From assembly GCA_036405135.1 (NCBI GenBank), contig DASWYF010000008.1, positions 40,546 through 104,545 of the forward strand: a stretch of 64,000 nucleotides of DNA, read 5' to 3'. Under the pieces are notes generated by a model. The model was given only the letters and a program-made list of their open reading frames with translations, made no database searches and was not told the DNA's origin. The position numbers and the translations under genes are program-made. Every line of letters begins with the position of its first letter. Within the stretch, counting starts at the first letter, position 1. Below, one piece after another: positions 1 to 7,148 of the stretch. The DNA comes from Verrucomicrobiia bacterium. GTDB taxonomy: Bacteria; Verrucomicrobiota; Verrucomicrobiia; Limisphaerales; JAEYXS01.

Positions 1-2957
1 ACTGTTTGTGCCTTGCGGCCTTGGGCAGCTGAGAGGACATCGAGTTGGATCTCACGCGGCACGGAACCGTCTTTCAGTTTGCCGAGCCAGATGACGACGA
101 GGGCATCGGCCTCTTCGCTCTGGATGCCGGAGAGGGTTTCCAAGGCGGCTTGCTGTTCGCCCACAGAGCCTTGCTCCAAGGTGGTGGCGATGGTCTTCAT
201 CATGTTCGGACCGGCCATGGCGGTGAGGAGGCGGCTGCCTTCGCGGCGCAGCATCTGTTCCTTGTCTGCACGAGCGATCTGGATGCTGTCGTTGAGTTTG
301 GAATCTTTCAATCCGGCGAGGGCGCGCAAGGCGGCCACGCGGACATCCACCTTGAGTTGGCTATCAGCCACGAGGCTGCGGAGGGTTTCACCGGCTTCTT
401 TCATCTCCAATTTCTCGATGGCGATGATGGCGGCGATGCGCACATTGTCATTGGTCGCATTCAACAAGCCTTTCCAGGTGGACTTGAGCGCTTGTTTTGC
501 AGGAGCGGCATCGCGGTTAGCGATCGGGCGCCAGAGGCCGGTGATGCGATCGCGGCCACCGGGCTTGGCCCAGTCGCCAAGGAACTCAATGCCTTCGACG
601 CGGACGGCTTCGCTCACGTTATTCTGCGCGACCAAGGTGGAGATGGCTTGGGCGTTGCTGGATTTGCCGAGGCGGAAGTTGGCGTTCATCGCGCGGCGCA
701 GAATCGGGTCGGATGCCTTGGCATCCTTGGTCAATTCGGCGAGTTGCGGCATGGCGTCATTGATGGGGACGTCATTGATGGCACGGGCGGCTTCCAGGAC
801 AATGAGGTTGTCGCGCTCTTTCAGGAACTGGGCGACATCGGGGCTTTCCAATTTGCGCATGCCGAGCAGGGCGGCGATGCGGACGGAGGGGGAGTTATCC
901 TTCGCGGCTGCGTCGAGGCCTTTGCCGCCGTCGATGGCGAGCAGGGCCATCATGCACGCATGACGGAGATACGGATCGCGTTCGCCGTTTTCACGGGCGA
1001 CGTTGAGGATGCGTTCGATGGCGCGGGTATCGCCATAACGGCCAGCGGCTTGAACGGCGAAGTAACGGACGCGGGCGTCGGAGTCCTGGAGCAATTGCAT
1101 GAGGGCGTTAAAGGCGCCTTCATAACGGGCGATGCCCATGACACGAGCAGTCTGCGCGCGGACTTCGGGGTCTTTATCCAAGATTAACGGAACGAGTTCC
1201 TGTACGTGATCGAGTCCAGGAGTCTGACCCATCTGAGCGATGGCCCAGAGCGCATGAACGCGGGTCATCTGGTTGCGGCTCGTCTTGGCGGCGATGATCA
1301 AGGCATCAAGCGGTTTGCTGAAGGGACGAAGGAAACGGGTGACTTTCGTCTTTTTGAATTCCTTGTCACGCGCTTCTTCGGCGATGGCGTATTGAGCGGC
1401 GAGACGCACCCGCTGGTCTTGATGGCCGAGGAGGTTGATAAGTTCATCATCGCTACGACCGCGCATGCCAGCGGCGAGAATGGTCTTCGTATCCGTAACG
1501 GCATCGCTGCTGTCCACTTCGGGATCGTGAAGGCGGTAGATGCGGCCTTTGCCGGTCTTTTCCCAGCCACTGACCCAATCGAGCACGTAGATGCCGCCAC
1601 CGGGAGCGAAGTCCACATCAGTCGGATACATGCCCCAGATGAGTTTGCCATCCATCTTATCCAGCGTGTTATCCATCAAGTAATCCTTGGGATTGTTCAC
1701 GAGATAAGAGGCACCGAAGGGACGCATCTTGAAGTAACGCACGCCACCGGGGAAATCCGCGTAGAAGAATGTGTCCTTATACTTATCTGGCAGACCGGTG
1801 CCGGGATAATAGCTGATACCAGCGGGGCCGTGGCCGATGTGCGCGGCAGCGGGCAGGATGTAGGCAGCGGTGTTGCGCGGTGGGAGGTCCCAGAGTTTTT
1901 CGGAGTTCCACGCGCCGAGTTTGGGCAAGTGCTGCCAGCCATAGCGCCAGCCGTAATCGGCACCTTCCACAATGTGGGTCCAGCGGGCCTTGTCGCCGCC
2001 ATCAGCATTGTTATCACCAGTGAAGAGGTTGCCGTATTGATCGAAGGCGAGTTCCTGCGGATTGCGTAGACCGGTGGCGACGACTTCGAAGTCTGTGCCA
2101 TCAGGATTGCAACGGAAGACCGCCCCGGTATCGGGCAATTCGATCTTCTTGCCTTCCTTGGTCTCTACGTGTGTGCCGCGATCTGCGATGGTGAAGTAAA
2201 GTTTGCCATCGGGGCCGAACTTCAAGCCGTGCATGTCATGACCGCCGTAGGCAATGTGTACGCCGAAACCGCTGAGCAGGGGAACACGTTCCTTCGCCTT
2301 GCCGTTCTTATCGACGCCTTTCAACAGCCACAGATCAGGGATGCAGGTGAAGTAAACGTCCTCACCCTTCACGGCGATACCAGCGGCCACGCCAGAGACG
2401 AGCGTATTGAAACCTTCAGCATAGATGCTGGATTTATCCACCTTGCCATCGCCGTTCGTATCTTCGATGAGGCGGATGCGCTCGGATTCGACTTCGAGAT
2501 CTTTCCAGTCGAATTTGCCGTCGTTGTTGCGGTCTTTGATGATGTCCTTGGGGAGGGCAGTATTATCTGGAACGAGCTTCTCTTTCAGGAAATCGATGCG
2601 GTCTTGGACGGTGCGGAAGGAGAGGTCGTTCTCGGTCCAGTCGCGGTGCTTGCGGATGTCGTAAACGGAGGTGCGACGGCGGCCGGTCTCGACGACGTAA
2701 GCGCGGCCCTTGTCATCGAAGGCGAAGCTGACGACGTCCTGGATGTCCGGTTCGGCAGCGAAGACATCGATCTTCAAGCCGGGCGTGATGCGGAACTTCT
2801 TCATCGCCGTTGCCGGGTCGTCGGCCAGCGAGACGCCTTCGGGATATTTGTCATCTTTCGTGCCGTCCGCGGCGTGAAGCGGCGCAATAGGAACGAAAGA
2901 GGTGAACAATGTCGCCGCTAGGCAAGCGGTGAGGGAACGATGGATCGGCTTCTGCAT
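1..2957 (-). CDS. PVC-type secreted dehydrogenase with HEAT repeats (3' end outside window)
   Basis: The minus strand is open from ATG 2957 to the left edge, giving at least 985 residues. The protein starts MQKPIHRSLTACLAA and has a signal peptide ending near 'LHAADG'. The N-terminal ~450 residues form a sugar-dehydrogenase-like beta-propeller with segments such as GHDMHGLKFGPDGKLYF, GLRNPQELAFD and FAPGGGIYVLDW. After these come many HEAT-like helical repeats (for example VRLAAQYAI, VRAQTARVMGIARYEG, VRYFAVQAAGRYG). This architecture is the PVC-type membrane-bound dehydrogenase family of Planctomycetes and Verrucomicrobia, which usually ends in a c-type haem domain. That end lies beyond position 1, so its presence cannot be judged. 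The substrate is unknown. Orientation points away from the tRNA-Arg gene. Confidence 0.88.
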   Translation of the reverse strand, partial: MQKPIHRSLTACLAATLFTSFVPIAPLHAADGTKDDKYPEGVSLADDPATAMKKFRITPGLKIDVFAAEPDIQDVVSFAFDDKGRAYVVETGRRRTSVYDIRKHRDWTENDLSFRTVQDRIDFLKEKLVPDNTALPKDIIKDRNNDGKFDWKDLEVESERIRLIEDTNGDGKVDKSSIYAEGFNTLVSGVAAGIAVKGEDVYFTCIPDLWLLKGVDKNGKAKERVPLLSGFGVHIAYGGHDMHGLKFGPDGKLYFTIADRGTHVETKEGKKIELPDTGAVFRCNPDGTDFEVVATGLRNPQELAFDQYGNLFTGDNNADGGDKARWTHIVEGADYGWRYGWQHLPKLGAWNSEKLWDLPPRNTAAYILPAAAHIGHGPAGISYYPGTGLPDKYKDTFFYADFPGGVRYFKMRPFGASYLVNNPKDYLMDNTLDKMDGKLIWGMYPTDVDFAPGGGIYVLDWVSGWEKTGKGRIYRLHDPEVDSSDAVTDTKTILAAGMRGRSDDELINLLGHQDQRVRLAAQYAIAEEARDKEFKKTKVTRFLRPFSKPLDALIIAAKTSRNQMTRVHALWAIAQMGQTPGLDHVQELVPLILDKDPEVRAQTARVMGIARYEGAFNALMQLLQDSDARVRYFAVQAAGRYGDTRAIERILNVARENGERDPYLRHACMMALLAIDGGKGLDAAAKDNSPSVRIAALLGMRKLESPDVAQFLKERDNLIVLEAARAINDVPINDAMPQLAELTKDAKASDPILRRAMNANFRLGKSSNAQAISTLVAQNNVSEAVRVEGIEFLGDWAKPGGRDRITGLWRPIANRDAAPAKQALKSTWKGLLNATNDNVRIAAIIAIEKLEMKEAGETLRSLVADSQLKVDVRVAALRALAGLKDSKLNDSIQIARADKEQMLRREGSRLLTAMAGPNMMKTIATTLEQGSVGEQQAALETLSGIQSEEADALVVIWLGKLKDGSVPREIQLDVLSAAQGRKAQT

Positions 2958-3055
2958 GGCGGGCCAAGAGTAACGAAATGTCGGCGGGAGGCAAGACCCG
3001 GAGGAGAGACGTCAATGCTTCTCCATCAGGATGCTTTGGTCTAGCATTTGAATGG

Positions 3056-3128
3056 TGTCCCCACCAGGAATTGAACCTGGATCAACGGTTTAGGAAACCG
3101 CTGCTCTATCCATTTGAGCTATGGAGAC
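3056..3128 (-). tRNA. tRNA-Arg(CCU)
   Basis: The minus strand folds into a complete 73-nt cloverleaf: acceptor GTCTCCA/TGGGGAC with one U-G pair, D arm GCTC/GAGC, anticodon stem GCGGT/ACCGT with loop TTCCTAA (anticodon CCT), and T arm CAGG/CCTG with loop TTCAATT. The discriminator base is A and CCA is encoded directly after it at 3055-3053. It reads AGG codons. Its 5' half from the first loop base onward is identical to a second copy at 16464-16503, so this gene is the attachment site of the adjacent island. Confidence 0.95.
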
Positions 3129-3129
3129 A
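3090..3129. repeat. Left attachment repeat of the island (inside tRNA-Arg)
   Basis: A 40-bp perfect direct repeat with 16464-16503. It covers the anticodon loop (3090-3096) through the 5' end of the tRNA plus one flanking base. Identity stops exactly at the loop/3'-stem boundary (3089 T versus 16463 G). This left copy is part of the intact tRNA. The strand-exchange region is inferred to be the anticodon loop, as for many tyrosine integrases. Confidence 0.93.
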
Positions 3130-3159
3130 AACTATTGCAAATAAGCCACTTGCAACTCG

Positions 3160-3190
3160 TTTAAACCAGTGGAAATTTTGCACTTGTCAC
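3160..3190 (-). promoter_or_regulatory. Candidate island-borne promoter for tRNA-Arg
   Basis: On the minus strand GTGACA (3190-3185) is followed after 19 bp by TTTAAA (3165-3160), placing a start about 25 nt before the tRNA 5' end. Because the integrated element lies directly upstream of the tRNA, transcription must now begin in the island. This is the best match by eye; the spacing is on the long side. Confidence 0.4.
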
Positions 3191-3218
3191 CTATTTCTGT
3201 AACCATAACGCTTTCGGC

Positions 3219-4316
3219 ATGAAATCGGACTCCGAAAGCAAGGCCACTCGGGATGAACCCGAGTTTCAAAAGGTTGCTGAGTGCCTCTATCGCCATACTG
3301 GTAGCTCCATCTATTACGGGTTGGTGAAGAGAGGCGGCAAGCAGATTCGAAAATCCTTCAAAACCACCGACCGTAAGATCGCCGAACGCCACCTCGCCAC
3401 CTTCCGCGAACAGGTGGCCAGACTCAGCCGCGTGGAAGGCATTGGCAAAATCTCTTTCAAACAACTGGCCGAACGCTGGCTCGAAACCATTCGATATGCC
3501 TTGAAGCCCTCCTCCCTTCGCCGACGCGAAACCAGCGTCGTCCAACTTAATCGCCATTTTGGTTCTCTACCCGTTCGCAATATCACCGCACAAACTTGCG
3601 ATGAATGGATCGCGAAACGCGCAGGCACACGTAGCGCTTCCACCTTCAACAACGAGCGCGAAACCCTCCGGGCAATCTTGGACTACGCACAACGCGAGGG
3701 ATTAATTCTCAATAATCCCGCGCAAGCCATTAAACGCCGTCGTTTGCAGAAAAAGGAAATCGTCATTCCTACCCGCGATCAATTCAGCCAATTGATTAAA
3801 GGCATCCGAGATTTGGACGTCCGCGCCCGTGACGCTGCCGATTTAATCGAACTACTGGCATACTCTGGCGTCCGGCTTGGTGAAGCTACCGCAATGCTTT
3901 GGCAGCATATCGACTTTGTGAGAGGTAGTTTCACCGTAACCGGCGGCGAAGAAGGCACTAAAAACCACGAAGCCCGCTCCGTTCCGCTCTTCCCCGCATT
4001 AAAGCAATTATTGGAGCGATTAATTCAAGAGCGCAATCCACAACCCGAAGACCGGATTATTCGGATTGATACGGCCAAGAAAGCGATGGCGTCCGCGTGC
4101 AAAGATCAATCGCTGCCTCATTTCACCCATCACGCCATGCGTCACTACTTCGCCAGCAATGCCATCGAGCAAGGTATCGACTTTAAAACCATTGCAGGCT
4201 GGCTTGGCCACAAAGACGGCGGCATACTCGTTGCCCAGACATACGGCCACTTGAGAGACATTCACTCTTTCGAAATGGCCAAACGCATGACTTTTACCGC
4301 ATCGTCAAATGAGTAA
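3219..4316 (+). CDS. int: Tyrosine recombinase/integrase
   Basis: 365 residues starting at ATG 3219. An N-terminal arm-binding-like region (about 20-70) is followed by a SAM-like core-binding domain (about 75-165) and the catalytic domain. All active-site residues are visible: Arg219 (SGVRLGEA), Lys248 (GTKNHEARSVPL), His305-x-x-Arg308 (HAMRHYFAS), His331 (GWLGHK) and the nucleophile Tyr342 (AQTYGH). It should catalyse integration and excision by recombining the anticodon-loop site of tRNA-Arg with the matching element site. It sits next to the left repeat and reads into the element, the usual arrangement. Its stop overlaps the next gene by 8 bp, so the two are probably co-translated. Confidence 0.95.
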   Translation: MKSDSESKATRDEPEFQKVAECLYRHTGSSIYYGLVKRGGKQIRKSFKTTDRKIAERHLATFREQVARLSRVEGIGKISFKQLAERWLETIRYALKPSSLRRRETSVVQLNRHFGSLPVRNITAQTCDEWIAKRAGTRSASTFNNERETLRAILDYAQREGLILNNPAQAIKRRRLQKKEIVIPTRDQFSQLIKGIRDLDVRARDAADLIELLAYSGVRLGEATAMLWQHIDFVRGSFTVTGGEEGTKNHEARSVPLFPALKQLLERLIQERNPQPEDRIIRIDTAKKAMASACKDQSLPHFTHHAMRHYFASNAIEQGIDFKTIAGWLGHKDGGILVAQTYGHLRDIHSFEMAKRMTFTASSNE

Positions 4317-5157
4317 TTTATTACCAGTTAAATCCGCTGCTGAATTTTCTTTTGCGGCATTAATTCCAAAAACTGGCGAATTAACTGTCTCTCAGCAAGC
4401 TGGCGCACAAATCATCAAAGAGTTTGACGTGCTTTGGCGAGCATTCCCGCAGGAAGCGCAAGACTTCATCCTACGAGCAATGACTTCCTTCGGCTTGCCC
4501 GTCGATTACCCAAAGCTGCCTGTTTGGGGACAACGCGCCGCACACCATTTGTTCTTTTTATGTTATCCAACACTCAAGAATGTTGATTTGAGCAATCCCG
4601 ATTCAGAAGCCTTCGGCAGGTTTACGGGACATTTGCTCGCGATCATCGGCCACGCGAAACAAGGGACTGCCATCTTTGCAAAGATCAGCGGGAAAGTTGA
4701 ACAGGAAGTCCGAGATATGTTTCTTCGCATAGAAGTGCCCGTGAAAGTTTTAGCCAATGAGGGTATGAGTTTGCCCCCAGCGGAGGCCGCTAAATTCCTC
4801 AAGGGCTTGAATCACGCTTTCAGCCGTACTTTTGACGCAGTGGGGTGGCCTATCGGTTGGAATACCAGCAGCATGATTCAAATCTCCATTGCGATTGGCT
4901 GGCGTTACATAACCACCAATAAGCCGACCTTACCCCAGCTTCATAGGGAGCTGGCCAAATTTCTTGGCATTCAGGAAGTAGGCGACACTGACCGCCTTAA
5001 AAAGCTTTGTCACCGTCTTGGCTTACGCTTTGACGGAAGCAGTGACAAAGGGGGGACACCGATTATTTTGGATGTCCCTCCCCAAGTAGAGTCGATTCCA
5101 GATAGTAAGAGAGTCGCCCAGAGAATAATGGGCGATGTAGATGATCGAAAAAATTAA
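4309..5157 (+). CDS. Unknown island protein
   Basis: 282 residues. The ATG overlaps the integrase stop by 8 bp and its 3' end overlaps the next small gene by 17 bp, so it belongs to the same transcription unit. No family is recognised. The sequence is mostly predicted helical and soluble, with a hydrophobic patch around GQRAAHHLFFLCYP and a helical segment KPTLPQLHRELAKFLGIQEVGDTDRLKKLCHRLGL that resembles a small DNA-binding or oligomerisation unit. No catalytic motif, signal peptide or membrane segment is seen. Position between integrase and excisionase-like genes suggests a role in recombination, regulation or replication; this is inference from location only. Confidence 0.75.
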   Translation: MSNLLPVKSAAEFSFAALIPKTGELTVSQQAGAQIIKEFDVLWRAFPQEAQDFILRAMTSFGLPVDYPKLPVWGQRAAHHLFFLCYPTLKNVDLSNPDSEAFGRFTGHLLAIIGHAKQGTAIFAKISGKVEQEVRDMFLRIEVPVKVLANEGMSLPPAEAAKFLKGLNHAFSRTFDAVGWPIGWNTSSMIQISIAIGWRYITTNKPTLPQLHRELAKFLGIQEVGDTDRLKKLCHRLGLRFDGSSDKGGTPIILDVPPQVESIPDSKRVAQRIMGDVDDRKN

Positions 5158-5332
5158 ACTCGCACTGTCTAGGACCGAGGCCGCTGAGGCGCTCGGTATC
5201 AGCCCCATCACCATTGACCGCCTCACCAAGCGCGGTCTGCTTAACCCCTCACGAGCAACAAGGCGTCCGCTTTACTCCATTGCGGAAATCCAGCGCTTCC
5301 TCCGTGAAACCAGCTTCCCATTGGAAAGCTAA
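5141..5332 (+). CDS. Small MerR/AlpA-like HTH protein, probable excisionase
   Basis: 63 residues from ATG 5141. The sequence LSRTEAAEALGISPITIDRLTKRGLL then PLYSIAEIQRFL is the standard winged-helix pattern of the HTH_17/excisionase family: helix, turn, recognition helix, then a wing with a 'Y/R-x-I-x-x-I' strand and last helix. Small proteins of this type act as directionality factors for integrases or as element regulators. It overlaps the upstream unknown gene by 17 bp and precedes the replication ATPase by 21 bp. Confidence 0.8.
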   Translation: MIEKIKLALSRTEAAEALGISPITIDRLTKRGLLNPSRATRRPLYSIAEIQRFLRETSFPLES

Positions 5333-5353
5333 CCACAAGGAAAGGTTGTCGCC

Positions 5354-6844
5354 ATGGTTTCGCCACTCGAAACGTCCGCTTTGCCTCACGATCCCAAAGC
5401 GGAGAAACACGCACTCTCTCTCATCCTTCGGCTGATTTTCGAAGCCAATGAGACGGAAGCGCGGGCTTGTATGGGTTTGCTGGACGCAGGTTATTTCCAC
5501 CTGTCCGGCAATCATGCGGTTTTTCACGCCCTGCAAAACTGTTTTCACACGGAAACCCTTCCGTCCGTGGAACCCCTTATTAACCACCTCGAAAACCAAG
5601 GGATGCTCAAGGACGAAGCCTTGGAATTGATTAATGGACTAAAGGACGCAAACCCGGACATTAATTCGGACTTTAATTCCGTCCGTGTCCGGTTGGAAAC
5701 CGTCCAGAAACGCCGCCTGCTGGGGATTGCCGGACGCCAAGCCGTCCGCCTATCCTCGGACGAAAACCTCAAAGGCGGACAGCTTACGGACGCCGTTCGG
5801 ACATTGGTGGACATGGTTTTGGTATCAAAGGCGGACAAACCATCGAAAAAGCTCCTGAATTTCCATTCGCAAGCATCCATCCGCTCATGGGTAGCACCGG
5901 ACGACCTTTTTCTGGTCGGACAAGGATTAATCACTCGCGGGGAGGTTATTTTGATTGGTGGCGCTCCTGGCATCGGCAAAAGCCGTGCTGCCTTGGCACT
6001 GGCTGTGTCCGGCGCTACCGGACGCGACTGGTTCGGGCTTCCCGTCCGCAATCGTTTTCGGACGCTCATTATCCAATGCGAAAACGGACGCCACCGATTG
6101 AAATCCGACTTTGACGCTTTGGCGGACGCAGGAATTGATTTGGCGGACGCGGTTATGGTGACGGATTGCCCGGACGTCGGACTCAAATTCGCGTGTCCGG
6201 CATTCCGCGCTGAGGTTAAAGCGGAGATCGAGCGTTTTAAACCTTCGGTTGTCGTTGTTGATCCGTGGACAGAAGCCACGCAAGGCGACAAAAAAGAGGA
6301 TTATCAAAACGCCCTCGCCAATATCCGCTCTTGCCTGCCCAAAGGAGATAACGCCCCGGCTCTAATCATCGTCTGTCATACCCGGAAACCACAAGGAGAG
6401 GAAAAGACCTCTGGACGCGGACTCTTGAACCTCATTGCAGGCAGCTACACCATCGGCAGTGCCGCCCGGACAGCCTTCGTCATCCAAAAAGCGTCCGATG
6501 AACCGGACGATACCCGTCGTGTCTGGACATGCTGCAAAGCAAACAACTGCGAAATGCCACCCGCTACCGCTTGGGATTGCTCAATCGCCAGCTTTGAGCC
6601 TTTGCCGGACTTCGATTGGACATCCTTCCAAGCAGGCGGCAAAACGTCCGGGCGTCCGGCTAAGGTAAGTGAAGAGGATATTCGGACGGTTTTGGCGGAC
6701 GGACGCCGAGCGGCCAAGAAAGTGGTCGTTGATGAGTTGATGGAAAACTGCGATTGCGTCGCGAGCAATGCCTACGAAGCCCTGAAACGCTGTAGTCATC
6801 TGCTGGACACGGACGAAAACAGACTTCTCTACCTTAAAAGCTGA
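5354..6844 (+). CDS. Replication ATPase: DnaB-N-like domain fused to RepA/AAA_25-type helicase core
   Basis: 496 residues. Residues about 12-125 (HDPKAEKHALSLILRL onward) resemble the DnaB N-terminal helical domain. The C-terminal part is a RecA-fold ATPase of the RepA/AAA_25 type: Walker A GAPGIGKS at 203-210, Walker B VVVVDPW with Asp303, and a sensor-like strand ALIIVCHTRKP near 335. Such proteins unwind DNA or initiate replication of plasmids and integrative elements. The ATG at 5354 follows an AAGGAAAGG ribosome-site-like stretch. The DNA is unusually rich in CGGAC/GTCCG (about 37 copies), occurring in every codon phase and in both orientations. A start 5' of 5354 is not supported. Confidence 0.85.
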   Translation: MVSPLETSALPHDPKAEKHALSLILRLIFEANETEARACMGLLDAGYFHLSGNHAVFHALQNCFHTETLPSVEPLINHLENQGMLKDEALELINGLKDANPDINSDFNSVRVRLETVQKRRLLGIAGRQAVRLSSDENLKGGQLTDAVRTLVDMVLVSKADKPSKKLLNFHSQASIRSWVAPDDLFLVGQGLITRGEVILIGGAPGIGKSRAALALAVSGATGRDWFGLPVRNRFRTLIIQCENGRHRLKSDFDALADAGIDLADAVMVTDCPDVGLKFACPAFRAEVKAEIERFKPSVVVVDPWTEATQGDKKEDYQNALANIRSCLPKGDNAPALIIVCHTRKPQGEEKTSGRGLLNLIAGSYTIGSAARTAFVIQKASDEPDDTRRVWTCCKANNCEMPPATAWDCSIASFEPLPDFDWTSFQAGGKTSGRPAKVSEEDIRTVLADGRRAAKKVVVDELMENCDCVASNAYEALKRCSHLLDTDENRLLYLKS

Positions 6845-6942
6845 TTCTCGAAATATTTCGAGAATTCCTGAAACTATTTCAGGAAAATTTTCCCGTTTCC
6901 CGAAACCCCTAGGGGTTTTTCATTTCGGGAAAACCGGTTTTC
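6844..6942. repeat. Cluster of four adjacent palindromes, candidate origin or terminator block
   Basis: Immediately after the ATPase stop lie, in order: a perfect 22-bp palindrome (6844-6865, core TCGAAATATTTCGA), 9-bp arms TTCCTGAAA/TTTCAGGAA with a 3-base loop (6865-6885), nested arms TTTCCCGAAA/TTTCGGGAAA (6896-6905, 6923-6932) enclosing a perfect 16-bp palindrome AAACCCCTAGGGGTTT (6903-6918) followed by a T run, and a 14-bp palindrome GAAAACCGGTTTTC (6929-6942). The third can act as a terminator. Several different palindromes in 100 bp beside a replication gene also fit an origin. The rest of the gap up to 7148 shows no gene. Confidence 0.75.
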
Positions 6943-7148
6943 GCCGCAAAACCTCCCGCCTTTTCCAAAAACCGGTAGGAATTCCACTGGACCAAGTCTT
7001 TAGAACAGGGCAAAAAGACACAGCCACCGGCCTTAGAGGTTAAACAAGCCTGCAAACCCGCCGGACGGGAACCGGGACACAGCTTTAATAGCTTAGGGTT
7101 CGAGGTGGAGGTTGGGGACACATAATTAAAAGCCGTTCGTTGCTATTA

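Noticed and set aside
1..2957. Long plus-strand open frames (for example 45-1187, 1206-2069, 2169-2921)
   Set aside because: They are antisense shadows of the minus-strand PVC dehydrogenase, which has a signal peptide and domain structure.
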